Assembly: GCA_964521865.1 (NCBI GenBank)
Contig: CAZFTJ010000005.1
Coordinates: forward strand, 137,237-201,236
Reading direction: 5' to 3'
DNA from: CAYSRJ01 sp964521865
Lineage (GTDB): Bacteria; Spirochaetota; B62-G9; DRHN01
DNA length: 64,000 nt
A model generated the notes under the pieces. It did no database searches. It saw only the letters and a program-made list of their open reading frames with translations, and was not told the origin of the DNA. The translations under genes were made by a program, and so were the position numbers. Of the stretch, positions 9,160 to 18,210 are shown one piece after another; the stretch's first letter is position 1; each line of letters opens with the position of its first letter.

Positions 9160-9228
9160 GCCATTTCACGAACGTGTTCGTTTACCCGTGACATCGTGCG
9201 GGCGTCCCCACACCCGCCGTAAAATCGA

Positions 9229-9257
9229 TTGACAGGCCCGGCTTCTGTTACTATTAT
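9229..9257 (+). promoter_or_regulatory. Promoter of leuS
   Basis: TTGACA (9229-9234), a 17-base spacer and TATTAT (9252-9257) form a near-consensus sigma70 promoter. The predicted leader before leuS is about 115 bases. I looked for a T-box in it and did not recognise the specifier/T-box consensus. Confidence 0.75.
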
Positions 9258-9378
9258 TCTTTTCATTTACGGAGGATGCTGCGGGGAAGCCGATAAAGCG
9301 GCACTGTGAGCCTCTCTGTACAACCATTACAGCCAAATTACCTGTACGGATATAAATTCAAAACAACCGGGGCCGAGA

Positions 9379-11976
9379 ATGGCGACTGATATCTATCCCT
9401 TCGGCGACATCGAGCTGAAATGGCAAAAATCGTGGGAGGAGGAAGCCCTCTTCAGGGTTCAGGAAAAAGAGGGAGATCAGAAGTACTACTGTCTCGAGAT
9501 GTACCCGTATCCGTCCGGCAAGATACATATAGGTCATGTACGGGTATACTCCATCGGAGACGTCGTCGCCCGGTTCAGGCGGATGAAAGGCTTCAACGTG
9601 CTTCACCCCATCGGCTGGGACTCGTTCGGCCTGCCGGCTGAAAACGCCGCTATCGAACGGGGAATACACCCCGCAAAATGGACGGCAAGCAATATCAAAA
9701 AGATGAAATCCCAGCTCAAGCGGCTGGGATACTCCTACGACTGGGAAAGAGAGATCGCAACCTACCGCCCCGAATACTACCGGTGGAATCAGTGGATATT
9801 CCTGCAGATGTATAAGAAAGGGCTCGCCTACAAAAAGGAGGCGAGTGTCAATTTCTGCCCGAGGTGCAATACCGTGCTCGCCAACGAGCAGGTTGAAGAC
9901 GGCAGATGCTGGCGGTGCGGCAGCGTGGTTGTTGAGAAGAGCCTTTCCCAGTGGTTTTTGAAGATCACCCAATACACGGATGAGCTGCTCGACTGCCTGG
10001 ACGCCATGCCCGGCTGGCCCGAGCGGGTGAAGGTGATGCAGCAGAACTGGATCGGAAAGAGCCGCGGCGTCATGGTAAATTTCACGCTGGACGGGAAAAA
10101 CTTTCCTATCTTCACCACCCGGCCGGACACCATGTACGGCGTCACCTTCATGGCGATCGCCCCGGAACACCGCCTCGTCGACGAGATTATTGAAAAGAAC
10201 GACAACAGAGGGCTCGAGGCCTTTGTCATGAGGATACGGAGACAGGATGCGGTAAAAAGGGCGGCGGAGGATTATGAAAAAGAAGGATTCTTCACCGGCA
10301 CATATGTGGTCAACCCGCTGAACGGTGAAAAAGTGCCGCTGTACGTCGTCAATTTCGTTCTCATGGAATACGGAACAGGCGCAATCATGGCAGTGCCTGC
10401 CCATGATCAGCGCGATTTCGAGTTCGCGAAAAAGTACGGGCTGCCGATAAAAGTCGTCATCCAGAACCGGGAAAATACGCTGAAGGCGGAATCGATGGAA
10501 CAGGCCTTCACCGAAGACGGTATAAACGTCGATTCGGGGCCTATTTCCGGGCTCGCGAACAGGGAAGGCATCGAAAAGATTTCCGAATACATCGAAAAAA
10601 CCGGCATCGGCAAAAGAACGGTGCACTACAGGCTCAAGGACTGGCTTATTTCCAGACAGCGCTACTGGGGTACGCCGATACCGATCGTATACTGCGAAAA
10701 ATGCGGTACGGTTCCCGTACCGGAAGAGGACCTGCCCGTGGTTCTTCCCGAAGACGTAAAATTCACGGGGACGGACAACCCGCTCAAAACAAGCAGTACG
10801 TTCGTCAACGCGAAATGTCCGCACTGCGGCAGGCCGTCGCGTCGAGAGACCGACACCATGGATACATTCATCGATTCATCGTGGTATTTCGACCGCTACT
10901 GCAGCCCGAATGAAGACCGTGCGCCCTTCGACAGGGATGCAGCCGATTACTGGATGAACGTCGACCAGTACATCGGCGGCATCGAGCATGCCATTTTGCA
11001 CCTGCTGTACGCCCGGTTTTTTACCAAGTTCCTGCGCGACATCGATCTGCAGAGCGTCGACGAACCCTTTGAGCGGCTTTTGACCCAGGGAATGGTCACC
11101 AAGGAGACCTATCACTGCCCGACGCACGGGTACCTGTATCCGGAAGAGGTCAAGAGCGGCGAAACATGCGGCAAATGCGGTAAAGAGGTCAGCATCGGCA
11201 GAACCGAAAAGATGTCGAAATCAAAGAAGAATGTGATCGACCCGGACGATATCGTCCGGCGCTACGGGGCGGATACAACGCGCCTGTTCATCCTGTTCGC
11301 CTCCCCGCCGGAAAAAGACCTGGAGTGGTCGGAGAGCGGCGTCGAGGGCGCCTTCAGATTTTTGAACAGGGTATACCGGCTCTTCGAGCCGAACATCCCG
11401 CGCATGCATGAGCACAGGGACCGCTTGAAGGAGTACGAAGAAGGAATTGCGGGGGGTGAGGGTCGATCCGAGACGGAGCGGTCGATCCTCCACACCGTGC
11501 ATAGGACCATACGGAAGGTAACCGAGGACATCGAATCCCGGTTCCACTTCAACACCGCGATTGCCGCCTTGATGGAGATGGTAAACTTCCTGTACACCGT
11601 TGTCGTGCAGGAGAGCGGAAACCTGAATGAGCTTCTTCCATACCTGTACGCATTGAAAATGCTGCTCGTCATGCTGCATCCTTTTGTGCCTCATATCACC
11701 GATGAAATCTGGCGCGCCGCAGGATTTCAGGGCTACCTGATACAGGAATCCTGGCCTGCCTTCGATGAGGGTCTTGCCAGAGAGGATACGGTTACCATTG
11801 TGGTGCAGATAAACGGAAGGCTCCGTGCAAAGTTCGAAGCTGCCGTTGATTCGGACGATGCAATGCTCGAGAAAACCGCACTCGCTCTCGAAAGGATCAG
11901 GCAGCATACGGAGGGAAAGGCCGTGCGAAAGATAATCGTCGTGAAAAACAGACTCGTCAACATCGTCGTCGCATAG
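9379..11976 (+). CDS. leuS: Leucyl-tRNA synthetase
   Basis: Class I synthetase charging tRNA-Leu. It has 865 residues, a bacterial-type length. HIGH signature at 50-53 (SGKIHIGH), a zinc-ribbon pair (CPRC...CWRC) after about residue 155, the CP1 editing insertion in the 220-430 region, a second zinc-type cysteine cluster (CPHC, then CPTHG...CGKCG) and KMSKS at 611-615. The C-terminal anticodon and tail domains are intact. It is divergent from a tRNA-Leu gene, one of its own substrates. Confidence 0.97.
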   Translation: MATDIYPFGDIELKWQKSWEEEALFRVQEKEGDQKYYCLEMYPYPSGKIHIGHVRVYSIGDVVARFRRMKGFNVLHPIGWDSFGLPAENAAIERGIHPAKWTASNIKKMKSQLKRLGYSYDWEREIATYRPEYYRWNQWIFLQMYKKGLAYKKEASVNFCPRCNTVLANEQVEDGRCWRCGSVVVEKSLSQWFLKITQYTDELLDCLDAMPGWPERVKVMQQNWIGKSRGVMVNFTLDGKNFPIFTTRPDTMYGVTFMAIAPEHRLVDEIIEKNDNRGLEAFVMRIRRQDAVKRAAEDYEKEGFFTGTYVVNPLNGEKVPLYVVNFVLMEYGTGAIMAVPAHDQRDFEFAKKYGLPIKVVIQNRENTLKAESMEQAFTEDGINVDSGPISGLANREGIEKISEYIEKTGIGKRTVHYRLKDWLISRQRYWGTPIPIVYCEKCGTVPVPEEDLPVVLPEDVKFTGTDNPLKTSSTFVNAKCPHCGRPSRRETDTMDTFIDSSWYFDRYCSPNEDRAPFDRDAADYWMNVDQYIGGIEHAILHLLYARFFTKFLRDIDLQSVDEPFERLLTQGMVTKETYHCPTHGYLYPEEVKSGETCGKCGKEVSIGRTEKMSKSKKNVIDPDDIVRRYGADTTRLFILFASPPEKDLEWSESGVEGAFRFLNRVYRLFEPNIPRMHEHRDRLKEYEEGIAGGEGRSETERSILHTVHRTIRKVTEDIESRFHFNTAIAALMEMVNFLYTVVVQESGNLNELLPYLYALKMLLVMLHPFVPHITDEIWRAAGFQGYLIQESWPAFDEGLAREDTVTIVVQINGRLRAKFEAAVDSDDAMLEKTALALERIRQHTEGKAVRKIIVVKNRLVNIVVA

Positions 11977-11989
11977 GCAAATTCAGGTG

Positions 11990-12030
11990 ATGCCGCAGTC
12001 AATCGGCATGTTCTCCGCACCCGGATAACA
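11990..12030. repeat. Weak member of the dispersed palindrome family after leuS
   Basis: ATGCCG (11990-11995) pairs with CGGCAT (12004-12009). The following CGGCATGTTCTCCG shares 13 bases with the gap after ctpA, and CCGGATAA resembles the second half of the other copies. Confidence 0.45.
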
Positions 12031-12068
12031 TCCATATCTACCGCCGTTCGGCGGGGAAAGGACCGATC

Positions 12069-13391
12069 ATGGGCTGCACGGTTTGCAAGTTCGGCGGATC
12101 GTCGCTCGCCGACGCCGATCAATTTAGAAAAGTGAAGGAGATTATCTTCTCCGATACAAAACGCAGATACATCGTACCGTCGGCTCCGGGAAAACGGAAC
12201 TCATACGACAAAAAAATCACCGACCTCTTATACCTCTGTTACACACATGTACAGCAGGATATTCCCTTCGACCAGGTGTTCGAAATTATTTCACGAAGAT
12301 ATCTTGAAATTGTGCAGCACCTTTCCCTCTCACTCGACCTCGATCCGTACCTCAATGAAATCCGCCGGAACATCTCGGCCGGCGCATCGGCGGACTATAC
12401 GGCGAGCAGGGGAGAGTATCTCAACGGGATAATCGTGTCGAAGCTCCTCGATTATGAATTCGTCGATGCAGCAGACATCATATTTTTCGATAAAAAAGGC
12501 GTACTCGACCGGGACAAGACACACAGTGCGAGCACCGCACGCCTGAAAAAAACCGAACGTGCGGTTATACCCGGGTTTTACGGCAGTCTCCCCGACGGGA
12601 GCATACGGACGTTTTCAAGAGGCGGGTCGGACATCACCGGGGCTATCCTGGCGCGCGAAGTTTCAGCCGATCTCTATGAAAACTGGACCGATGTTTCCGG
12701 GCTGCTCATGGCCGATCCGAATATCGTGGATAATCCGAAGCCGATCGATATCATAACCTACAAGGAGCTTCGCGAAATCACCTATATGGGAGCGCAGGTC
12801 CTGCACGACGAGGCGATCTTCCCGGTACGGGAAGCGGGCATTCCGGTTCGGATCAAAAACACCAACAAACCCGAAGACCCGGGTACACTCATCGTAAAGG
12901 ACGCCGAACCGATCGCCCACCGCGGCACCATCACCGGCATTGCCGGCAAGAAGGATTTCACCGTTATCGTGATCGAAAAGGCGCTCATGAACTCGGAGCT
13001 CGGATTCGGGCGGCGGCTTCTTTCCGTATTGGAGGTAAACGGAATATCCTTCGAGCATATACCCTCGGGAATCGACACCATATCTGTGGTTATTGCGGAC
13101 AGCTGTCTCGAAAACCGGCTCGATAAGATACTTACCGAAATCCGGATGGAGTGCCGGCCCGACTCAATCGATGTGTATCCGAACATGGCACTTATTGCAA
13201 CGGTGGGAAGGGGCATGGCTCATACCCCCGGCATGGCAGCAAAGCTCTTTTCAGCGCTCGGCAGGCGTAAAATAAATGTTCGGATGATAGATCAGGGCTC
13301 GAGCGAGATAAACATAATTATCGGCATCGAGACGGACGATTTCGAGAAGGCGGTCAGAGCGATATACGAGACCTTCGTGACCGACCGGTAA
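12069..13391 (+). CDS. lysC: Aspartate kinase
   Basis: First enzyme of the aspartate family (lysine/DAP, threonine, methionine), monofunctional, 440 residues. The N-terminal kinase motif KFGGSS is at 7-12, and the FSRGGSDITGA and YENWTDVSGLLMADP segments form the ATP/aspartate sites. Two ACT regulatory domains fill about 290-440, so feedback control is expected. AGGA precedes the ATG by 7 bases. It is followed by two glycosyltransferases on the same strand. lysA, further right, uses the same pathway. Confidence 0.95.
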   Translation: MGCTVCKFGGSSLADADQFRKVKEIIFSDTKRRYIVPSAPGKRNSYDKKITDLLYLCYTHVQQDIPFDQVFEIISRRYLEIVQHLSLSLDLDPYLNEIRRNISAGASADYTASRGEYLNGIIVSKLLDYEFVDAADIIFFDKKGVLDRDKTHSASTARLKKTERAVIPGFYGSLPDGSIRTFSRGGSDITGAILAREVSADLYENWTDVSGLLMADPNIVDNPKPIDIITYKELREITYMGAQVLHDEAIFPVREAGIPVRIKNTNKPEDPGTLIVKDAEPIAHRGTITGIAGKKDFTVIVIEKALMNSELGFGRRLLSVLEVNGISFEHIPSGIDTISVVIADSCLENRLDKILTEIRMECRPDSIDVYPNMALIATVGRGMAHTPGMAAKLFSALGRRKINVRMIDQGSSEINIIIGIETDDFEKAVRAIYETFVTDR

Positions 13392-13441
13392 CCAGGCTTT
13401 TCGGCCATGGAGCTCAATAAAACGGAAGGGGGAAAATTCGT

Positions 13442-14599
13442 ATGAACATCGTATGGGTGTCGAGCTGGCCTCCGCGTCCCTGCGGCATCGCCACCTATTC
13501 TTCGAGTCTTGTCACCGCGCTCAGACGAAAAAATGTAACCGTGCATATCGTCTGTCATACCGACGGGGGAAGTCCCGATGAGAAAAACGTTCACCCGGTC
13601 ATAGACACGGAACATGAGGGATGGGATGAAAAATTGTACAGGACGGTACATGAAATCGCCCCGAACCTCGTACATATACAGCACGAGTACGGTCTGTTCA
13701 CGACCGATAAAGATCATGCGAGCTCTCTCTTTCGTCCTCTTTTTCGATGGAAGGTCGAAAATCGATTCCCGATTGTCGTCACCTATCATTCCGTGTACCA
13801 AACCTTGAACCCGACGATATCGTTATACATGTCCGTAGTGCAGAAGATCGTCCATGCGGGCATTGTCCACGAAGAATATCAGCGTGCGTATCTTGCCGTC
13901 AACACGGGGCAGGTAATGAACAATGTCTATGTTATCCCGCACGGGGCCGGGCGGATACCGTCATATTCGAAAGAAGAGGCAAAAAAGACGCACGGCATCG
14001 AAGGCAAACGTATAATCGGAATGATCGGCTGGTTCACCCGGACAAAAGGTTTTCACAGGGTGCTTGCGATGTGGGACGAATTATCGGAAAAACTCGGTCC
14101 ATCGGCTCTTCTGGTGCTTGCCGGCGATGCGAGAAGGGCCGACTCAAAACAGGAGGCCTACAAGAAGACACTTCTCGAGCTTGTCGACAAAAGCCGGCAT
14201 CGTGACAGGATAAAAGTATTTCTCGGGAGCTTCAGCCCTGAGGAGTACAATGCATTGCTGGCTGCATTCGACGTCATGGTGATGCCCTATACGTTCGCAT
14301 CTCAGAGCGGGAACCTTGCGAACTCGTTTTCATTCGGCGTTCCGGTCATTGCCTCCGCCATCGAAGGGCTGAAGGCGGAGATAGAGGCAAGCGGGGCGGG
14401 CATTGCCGTGCCGCCGAATGATGACGACGAATTGATGAGGGCAATACTCCATATCATGTCGGACGACCTGCTGCGAAAAAAATATACGGGGCGCGCGCGA
14501 GACTACGTAAGGAACAACATTGCCTGGCCGATCGTCGCCGATGAACATCTGACCCTGTACAGGAAGCTTATCAAAAATATGAAAACCGGATACCATTGA
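13442..14599 (+). CDS. Family 4-type (GT-B) glycosyltransferase
   Basis: Retaining GT-B glycosyltransferase of the GT4/group 1 kind, 385 residues. The N-terminal domain opens with a glycine-rich acceptor loop (WPPRPCGIATYSSSL). The C-terminal nucleotide-sugar domain contains GWFTRTKGFHRVL, LAGDA and the donor-binding run VMPYTFASQSGNLANSFSFGVPVIAS, in which the usual E-x7-E is replaced by a Gln/Ser-rich version. Strong ribosome-binding site AAGGGGGAAA. Donor and acceptor are unknown; its neighbour is another GT-B-like protein, so they may act in sequence on one glycan or solute. Confidence 0.85.
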   Translation: MNIVWVSSWPPRPCGIATYSSSLVTALRRKNVTVHIVCHTDGGSPDEKNVHPVIDTEHEGWDEKLYRTVHEIAPNLVHIQHEYGLFTTDKDHASSLFRPLFRWKVENRFPIVVTYHSVYQTLNPTISLYMSVVQKIVHAGIVHEEYQRAYLAVNTGQVMNNVYVIPHGAGRIPSYSKEEAKKTHGIEGKRIIGMIGWFTRTKGFHRVLAMWDELSEKLGPSALLVLAGDARRADSKQEAYKKTLLELVDKSRHRDRIKVFLGSFSPEEYNALLAAFDVMVMPYTFASQSGNLANSFSFGVPVIASAIEGLKAEIEASGAGIAVPPNDDDELMRAILHIMSDDLLRKKYTGRARDYVRNNIAWPIVADEHLTLYRKLIKNMKTGYH

Positions 14600-14616
14600 C
14601 CGGGAGACGGGTTTTT

Positions 14617-14634
14617 ACCGGAATAACATCCGGT
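14617..14634. repeat. Short inverted repeat between the two glycosyltransferase genes
   Basis: ACCGGA (14617-14622) and TCCGGT (14629-14634) form a perfect 6-6-6 palindrome around ATAACA. It resembles the CCGGA-type half of the dispersed elements but is too short to assign with confidence. Confidence 0.4.
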
Positions 14635-14666
14635 GTATCGGAGATTGAGCCGATAAAGGGCCGAAT

Positions 14667-16157
14667 ATGAAATTGCATCTCGGCATAGGGCACTACGGAA
14701 TCGGTTTCAAAGACGGCGTCAATACGGTTATCTCGAGAAATGTGAGGGCCATCAGGGATATAGACCCCGAAATGAAAATCACGCTTTTCGGAAAGCTCTC
14801 GCCCGACTATATCGATTTCATGAGGCCCGTTTCGGGAAAGCTCGAATACCTGAACATCGAGGAGTTCGATCCGGCCTCCGGCTTCGGAAGGATCAGAGAA
14901 AAATCAATCCAAAAACAGGAAGTGCACGATTATGTGTGGCAGGGAACGAACATCGCAAAAATTCTGATCGAGAAGCTCGCGAATATGGACGTGGTTATGA
15001 CCGAGAATCTCGGAATAGGAATCGATCCCGCCGTTACCTACGCGTTTTATCTGTACACGCAGTACTGTTATACGATAAGAGAGCCAAAACGGTTTATTTA
15101 TCGCTTTCATGACTTTGTCCAGCAGCGTCCCGTCAACTTCAAAAACGTGAAGAAATTCTATGAATCCAGATTCGGTATAGTGCCCAACTGGCACAGCGTG
15201 CTCTACCCGGCATTTCCGAACATTAAGTACATCGCCATAAACAGGTACGATCTAACCCGGCTGATCGAGCACGGCATAGAGGAAAACAGGGTATTCTACA
15301 TCCCGAATTCCGTCGACCGCTCGATAATACCGCCGGACAACAGGGGGGAGGAGCTCAGGAAAAGGATAATCGAAAGGGAAGAGCTCGATCCTGACGTACG
15401 ATTTATCCTCTATCCTGTCAGATGCGTGCGGAGAAAAAACGTCGAAGAAGCGCTATTCCTCACGCAATTCTTCAATACACTTGCACGAACAAGACCGGTT
15501 GGACGGAATTTCCGTCTGAGCGGCGCGTTTCATCTGATTGTGAGCATCAGGCCGACGGAAGAGGACGACGCGAGATATGCCGGGCGCATCGTTGAGTTCG
15601 CAAGAGAGCACAAACTCCCGTTGACGATCGGCATCGACGATCTCGTTTCCATCGAGAGGGAAACCGATCCCCGGGAGCCGGGCAGAATAAAAAAGTACAG
15701 CATCGGCGACCTGTACTCGGTTTCGGAAATGGTAATAACCACGAGCATACTCGAGGGGTTCGGATTCGTCTACATAGAACCGTGGATTCTGAACCGACCG
15801 GTAATCGGAAGGAGCATTCCGCTCATTACGCCGGACTTTCAGGCATCGGGTATGAAGTTGGGTCATCTCTACAATGCTCTCATTGTGGACAGGCAGGATT
15901 TCAAGGATATCGGGGCAGAGGAAACCGATCCCGATTCTGCATTGGCAAAGAGACTTTCAAAGATACTCAAACTGGACAACCCGGAATTCATCGAAAAGGT
16001 CATTGAAGCGAATGAAACGTCGATCACCGCAACAATTAAACTCTTCGACAGAGAAAAGCGGGAAAAGATCGTTGAAAAAAACCGGGAAGTCGTCGAGGAT
16101 GTGTACTCCAGGGAGGCGGTGGGTACGTTGCTCTACGATGTAATTACCAGCACGTGA
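14667..16157 (+). CDS. Putative glycosyltransferase (group 1-like), 496 aa
   Basis: The protein has the outline of a GT-B glycosyltransferase. It has a Gly-rich N-terminus (LGIGHYGIGFKDGVNTVISRN), a linker with YIPNSVDRSIIPP, and a C-terminal domain with YPVRCVRRKNVEEAL and VITTSILEGFGFVYIEPW, the last fitting the E-G-F-G-x5-E donor site. At about 500 residues it is longer than usual for the group and I cannot name the subfamily. AGGG lies 6-8 bases before the ATG. It is adjacent to, and in the same direction as, the preceding glycosyltransferase. Confidence 0.7.
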   Translation: MKLHLGIGHYGIGFKDGVNTVISRNVRAIRDIDPEMKITLFGKLSPDYIDFMRPVSGKLEYLNIEEFDPASGFGRIREKSIQKQEVHDYVWQGTNIAKILIEKLANMDVVMTENLGIGIDPAVTYAFYLYTQYCYTIREPKRFIYRFHDFVQQRPVNFKNVKKFYESRFGIVPNWHSVLYPAFPNIKYIAINRYDLTRLIEHGIEENRVFYIPNSVDRSIIPPDNRGEELRKRIIEREELDPDVRFILYPVRCVRRKNVEEALFLTQFFNTLARTRPVGRNFRLSGAFHLIVSIRPTEEDDARYAGRIVEFAREHKLPLTIGIDDLVSIERETDPREPGRIKKYSIGDLYSVSEMVITTSILEGFGFVYIEPWILNRPVIGRSIPLITPDFQASGMKLGHLYNALIVDRQDFKDIGAEETDPDSALAKRLSKILKLDNPEFIEKVIEANETSITATIKLFDREKREKIVEKNREVVEDVYSREAVGTLLYDVITST

Positions 16158-16282
16158 AGGACAGGTATACCGCGAAGACCGCACTTTTCGGGAATTGACT
16201 CCGGGTCGCTCCGGCAGAACAGGGTGCGCCGCCCGGATCGTACGCCGCATATCTCGTCTTCAGAAGAAGGGCTCGTTTTGCG

Positions 16283-17344
16283 TCATAGGTCAAAACCCAG
16301 CCCCGGGGCTGTGTTTGCATAGAGTATACCCTTTTTAAGATTAATCGCTCCGGCGGACGGGTCTCCCTTCAATCCTAAAAATCCGTCCAGATCCACGTAC
16401 AGCACATTCGGCCGCGATAATGCGAAATGCAGCCCCGCTGCAATCCCGAGGGCGGCTTCATCCATACAGCCGACCATGACCTCCAGCCCGGCAGAGCGTG
16501 CAACCGCATCAATCATCAGCGCCTCGTTGATGCCGCCGGCTTTCATCAGCTTTATGTTTACCATATCCACAAAGTCGCCTCGTGCGAGCCTGAAGACGTC
16601 CCGCAGAGACATGATGCTTTCATCGGCCATCACCGGAATCGGAACGCGCCGGGATACCCTGCGCAGCGACTCGATCTCTTTTTTCGGAACAGGCTGTTCA
16701 ATAAGCTCGACCGCATAATGAAGAGTCTCTGCCACGAACCGGACCGCTTCCTCGAATGTATAGCCCTGGTTGGCGTCGAATCTCAATTCTATCCCCTTTC
16801 CGACCGTATTCCGCACCATTCGTACTTTCTCGATATCGCCTTCTACATCGAGACCGCCTTTCAGTTTGAGGGACGTAAAACCTTCGGATAAATACTCCTG
16901 CGCCTTTCGGACCGTTTCCCCGACCGGCAGTATGCCGATGGTTATACTGGTTTTAATACTCCTGCGAAACCCGCCTAAAAGCTTCCACAGCGGCAGGCTG
17001 CAAAACTTTCCCAGAATGTCGTAGAGCGCCATGTCGACCGCGGCAAGCGCGGACGGTTGATCTTTGATACGCGTCTTCAATCGTTCGAGATGAAGTGCGT
17101 AACGAAGAGGGTCTTTACCTTCCAGATACGGCGTAATAATTTCATCGATCGCCTTCAGAACGGATTCGTGACTCTCGCCCGTTATCTCCCGATCCGGCGC
17201 AGCACATCCGCACCCCGTTATACCGCTGTCCGTCCCGATGCGAATGAATACGTTTGTGATGGATTCGACCATTTCGTAGGCGATCGTATACGGCTCCCCG
17301 AGCTCCATCGAAACGGGACGTGCATCGATGCGGGTAATTCTCAT
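16283..17344 (-). CDS. Enolase-superfamily dipeptide epimerase (MLE subgroup)
   Basis: The 353-residue protein has all landmarks of the L-Ala-D/L-Glu (dipeptide) epimerase group. These are the catalytic-lysine motif SLKLKGG, metal ligands in RFDANQGY, ELIEQPV and MADESI, and the second catalytic lysine in NIKLMKAGG, with the C-terminal DLDGF. Known members racemise the alpha carbon of peptide Glu or other residues, and the related DgcA racemises N-acetyl-glutamate. The start ATG lies 2 bases after the creatininase-family gene's stop, so the pair is translationally linked. The substrate here is likely set by the fused DUF1611/MurL-like protein upstream. Confidence 0.88.
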   Translation of the reverse strand: MRITRIDARPVSMELGEPYTIAYEMVESITNVFIRIGTDSGITGCGCAAPDREITGESHESVLKAIDEIITPYLEGKDPLRYALHLERLKTRIKDQPSALAAVDMALYDILGKFCSLPLWKLLGGFRRSIKTSITIGILPVGETVRKAQEYLSEGFTSLKLKGGLDVEGDIEKVRMVRNTVGKGIELRFDANQGYTFEEAVRFVAETLHYAVELIEQPVPKKEIESLRRVSRRVPIPVMADESIMSLRDVFRLARGDFVDMVNIKLMKAGGINEALMIDAVARSAGLEVMVGCMDEAALGIAAGLHFALSRPNVLYVDLDGFLGLKGDPSAGAINLKKGILYANTAPGLGFDL

Positions 17345-17346
17345 CC

Positions 17347-18147
17347 TTAATACCGTCTTTCGTAAATTTCATCGAGCGTCATGTCCTTCAGCTCACCGAC
17401 GAAGCTGACGAGGTTTTTCACCATGATACTCCAGATCATCCTTCCCTTTTCTTCGCTCGCCTTTGTCGGGTCTCCCAGCACACCGTTTGGAGATATTCTC
17501 TCCGTACGGGTATACCACTCGACGCTCCTGCTGGAGCTGAAATCGAGGTATCTGCTTGAAAAGTCGGGTATAAACTTCTGCATGTTCTGCGCGTCGACAA
17601 GATGCGGTCGCAGTGCAAGCGCGGTGCTCGTCTCTATCTCACCGGCATGGGCATCGTTGGGCGTTTCGATGATCCTCCCGATATCGACATCGCTCGTCTC
17701 ACCGGTGTCGACGCAGGTAAAAATATGAGCATCTCTGTTTATCATCTGTGCGGCGTTCTTTAACGACGGCGTATTACCGCCATGCCCGTTGATAATGATC
17801 AGTTTTTTGACGCCGTGACAGGATACGCTCATCCCGATATCGTACACGATCCCGGTGAGGCTCTCGTTGGTAATGCTTATGGTGCCGCTGAAGCTCATGT
17901 GATGGTACGAAACGCCGTAGGGAACGGCGGGCAATACAATCGGTTTCGGGTCTTGAAACGCATGGGCAACATCTTCGGCAAGCTTTAGGGCATCGAACGT
18001 GTCGGTATCGAGCGGCAGATGAGTCCCGTGCTGCTCGGTCGATCCTACCGGGAGGAGCGCGATATCGATCTCTGAAAACCGGGTCTCGGCCTGGGGCCAG
18101 TTGAGCTCGCCGAGAATGTAGGTTCGTTTTATCTGTGGCATCTTCAT
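17347..18147 (-). CDS. Creatininase-family amidohydrolase
   Basis: Metal-dependent hydrolase of the creatininase/MftE/formamide-hydrolase superfamily, 266 residues. The signature GSTEQHGTHLPLDTD supplies Glu, His and Asp ligands, INGHGGN the next site and HAGEIETS the final His/Glu. Members hydrolyse creatinine, formamido-purines or peptide bonds (MftE), so the substrate cannot be read from sequence. GGAGGGT precedes the start, and a second in-frame ATG two codons in is possible. It sits between the fusion gene (62 bases upstream) and the epimerase. Confidence 0.88.
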   Translation of the reverse strand: MKMPQIKRTYILGELNWPQAETRFSEIDIALLPVGSTEQHGTHLPLDTDTFDALKLAEDVAHAFQDPKPIVLPAVPYGVSYHHMSFSGTISITNESLTGIVYDIGMSVSCHGVKKLIIINGHGGNTPSLKNAAQMINRDAHIFTCVDTGETSDVDIGRIIETPNDAHAGEIETSTALALRPHLVDAQNMQKFIPDFSSRYLDFSSSRSVEWYTRTERISPNGVLGDPTKASEEKGRMIWSIMVKNLVSFVGELKDMTLDEIYERRY

Positions 18148-18210
18148 ACCCTCCTTTATCTGTACCGTTGGGGCTTGGAAAGCGGCGGTGCGGGAGGCGA
18201 GCCTCCTTAA

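Noticed and set aside
9258..9378. T-box leader in front of leuS
   Set aside because: The leader is too short for a typical T-box and I could not find the T-box consensus or an antiterminator/terminator pair.
9358..10824. A 488-codon open frame antisense to leuS
   Set aside because: It mirrors the codon pattern of leuS, has no recognisable domain or ribosome-binding site, and leuS is certain.
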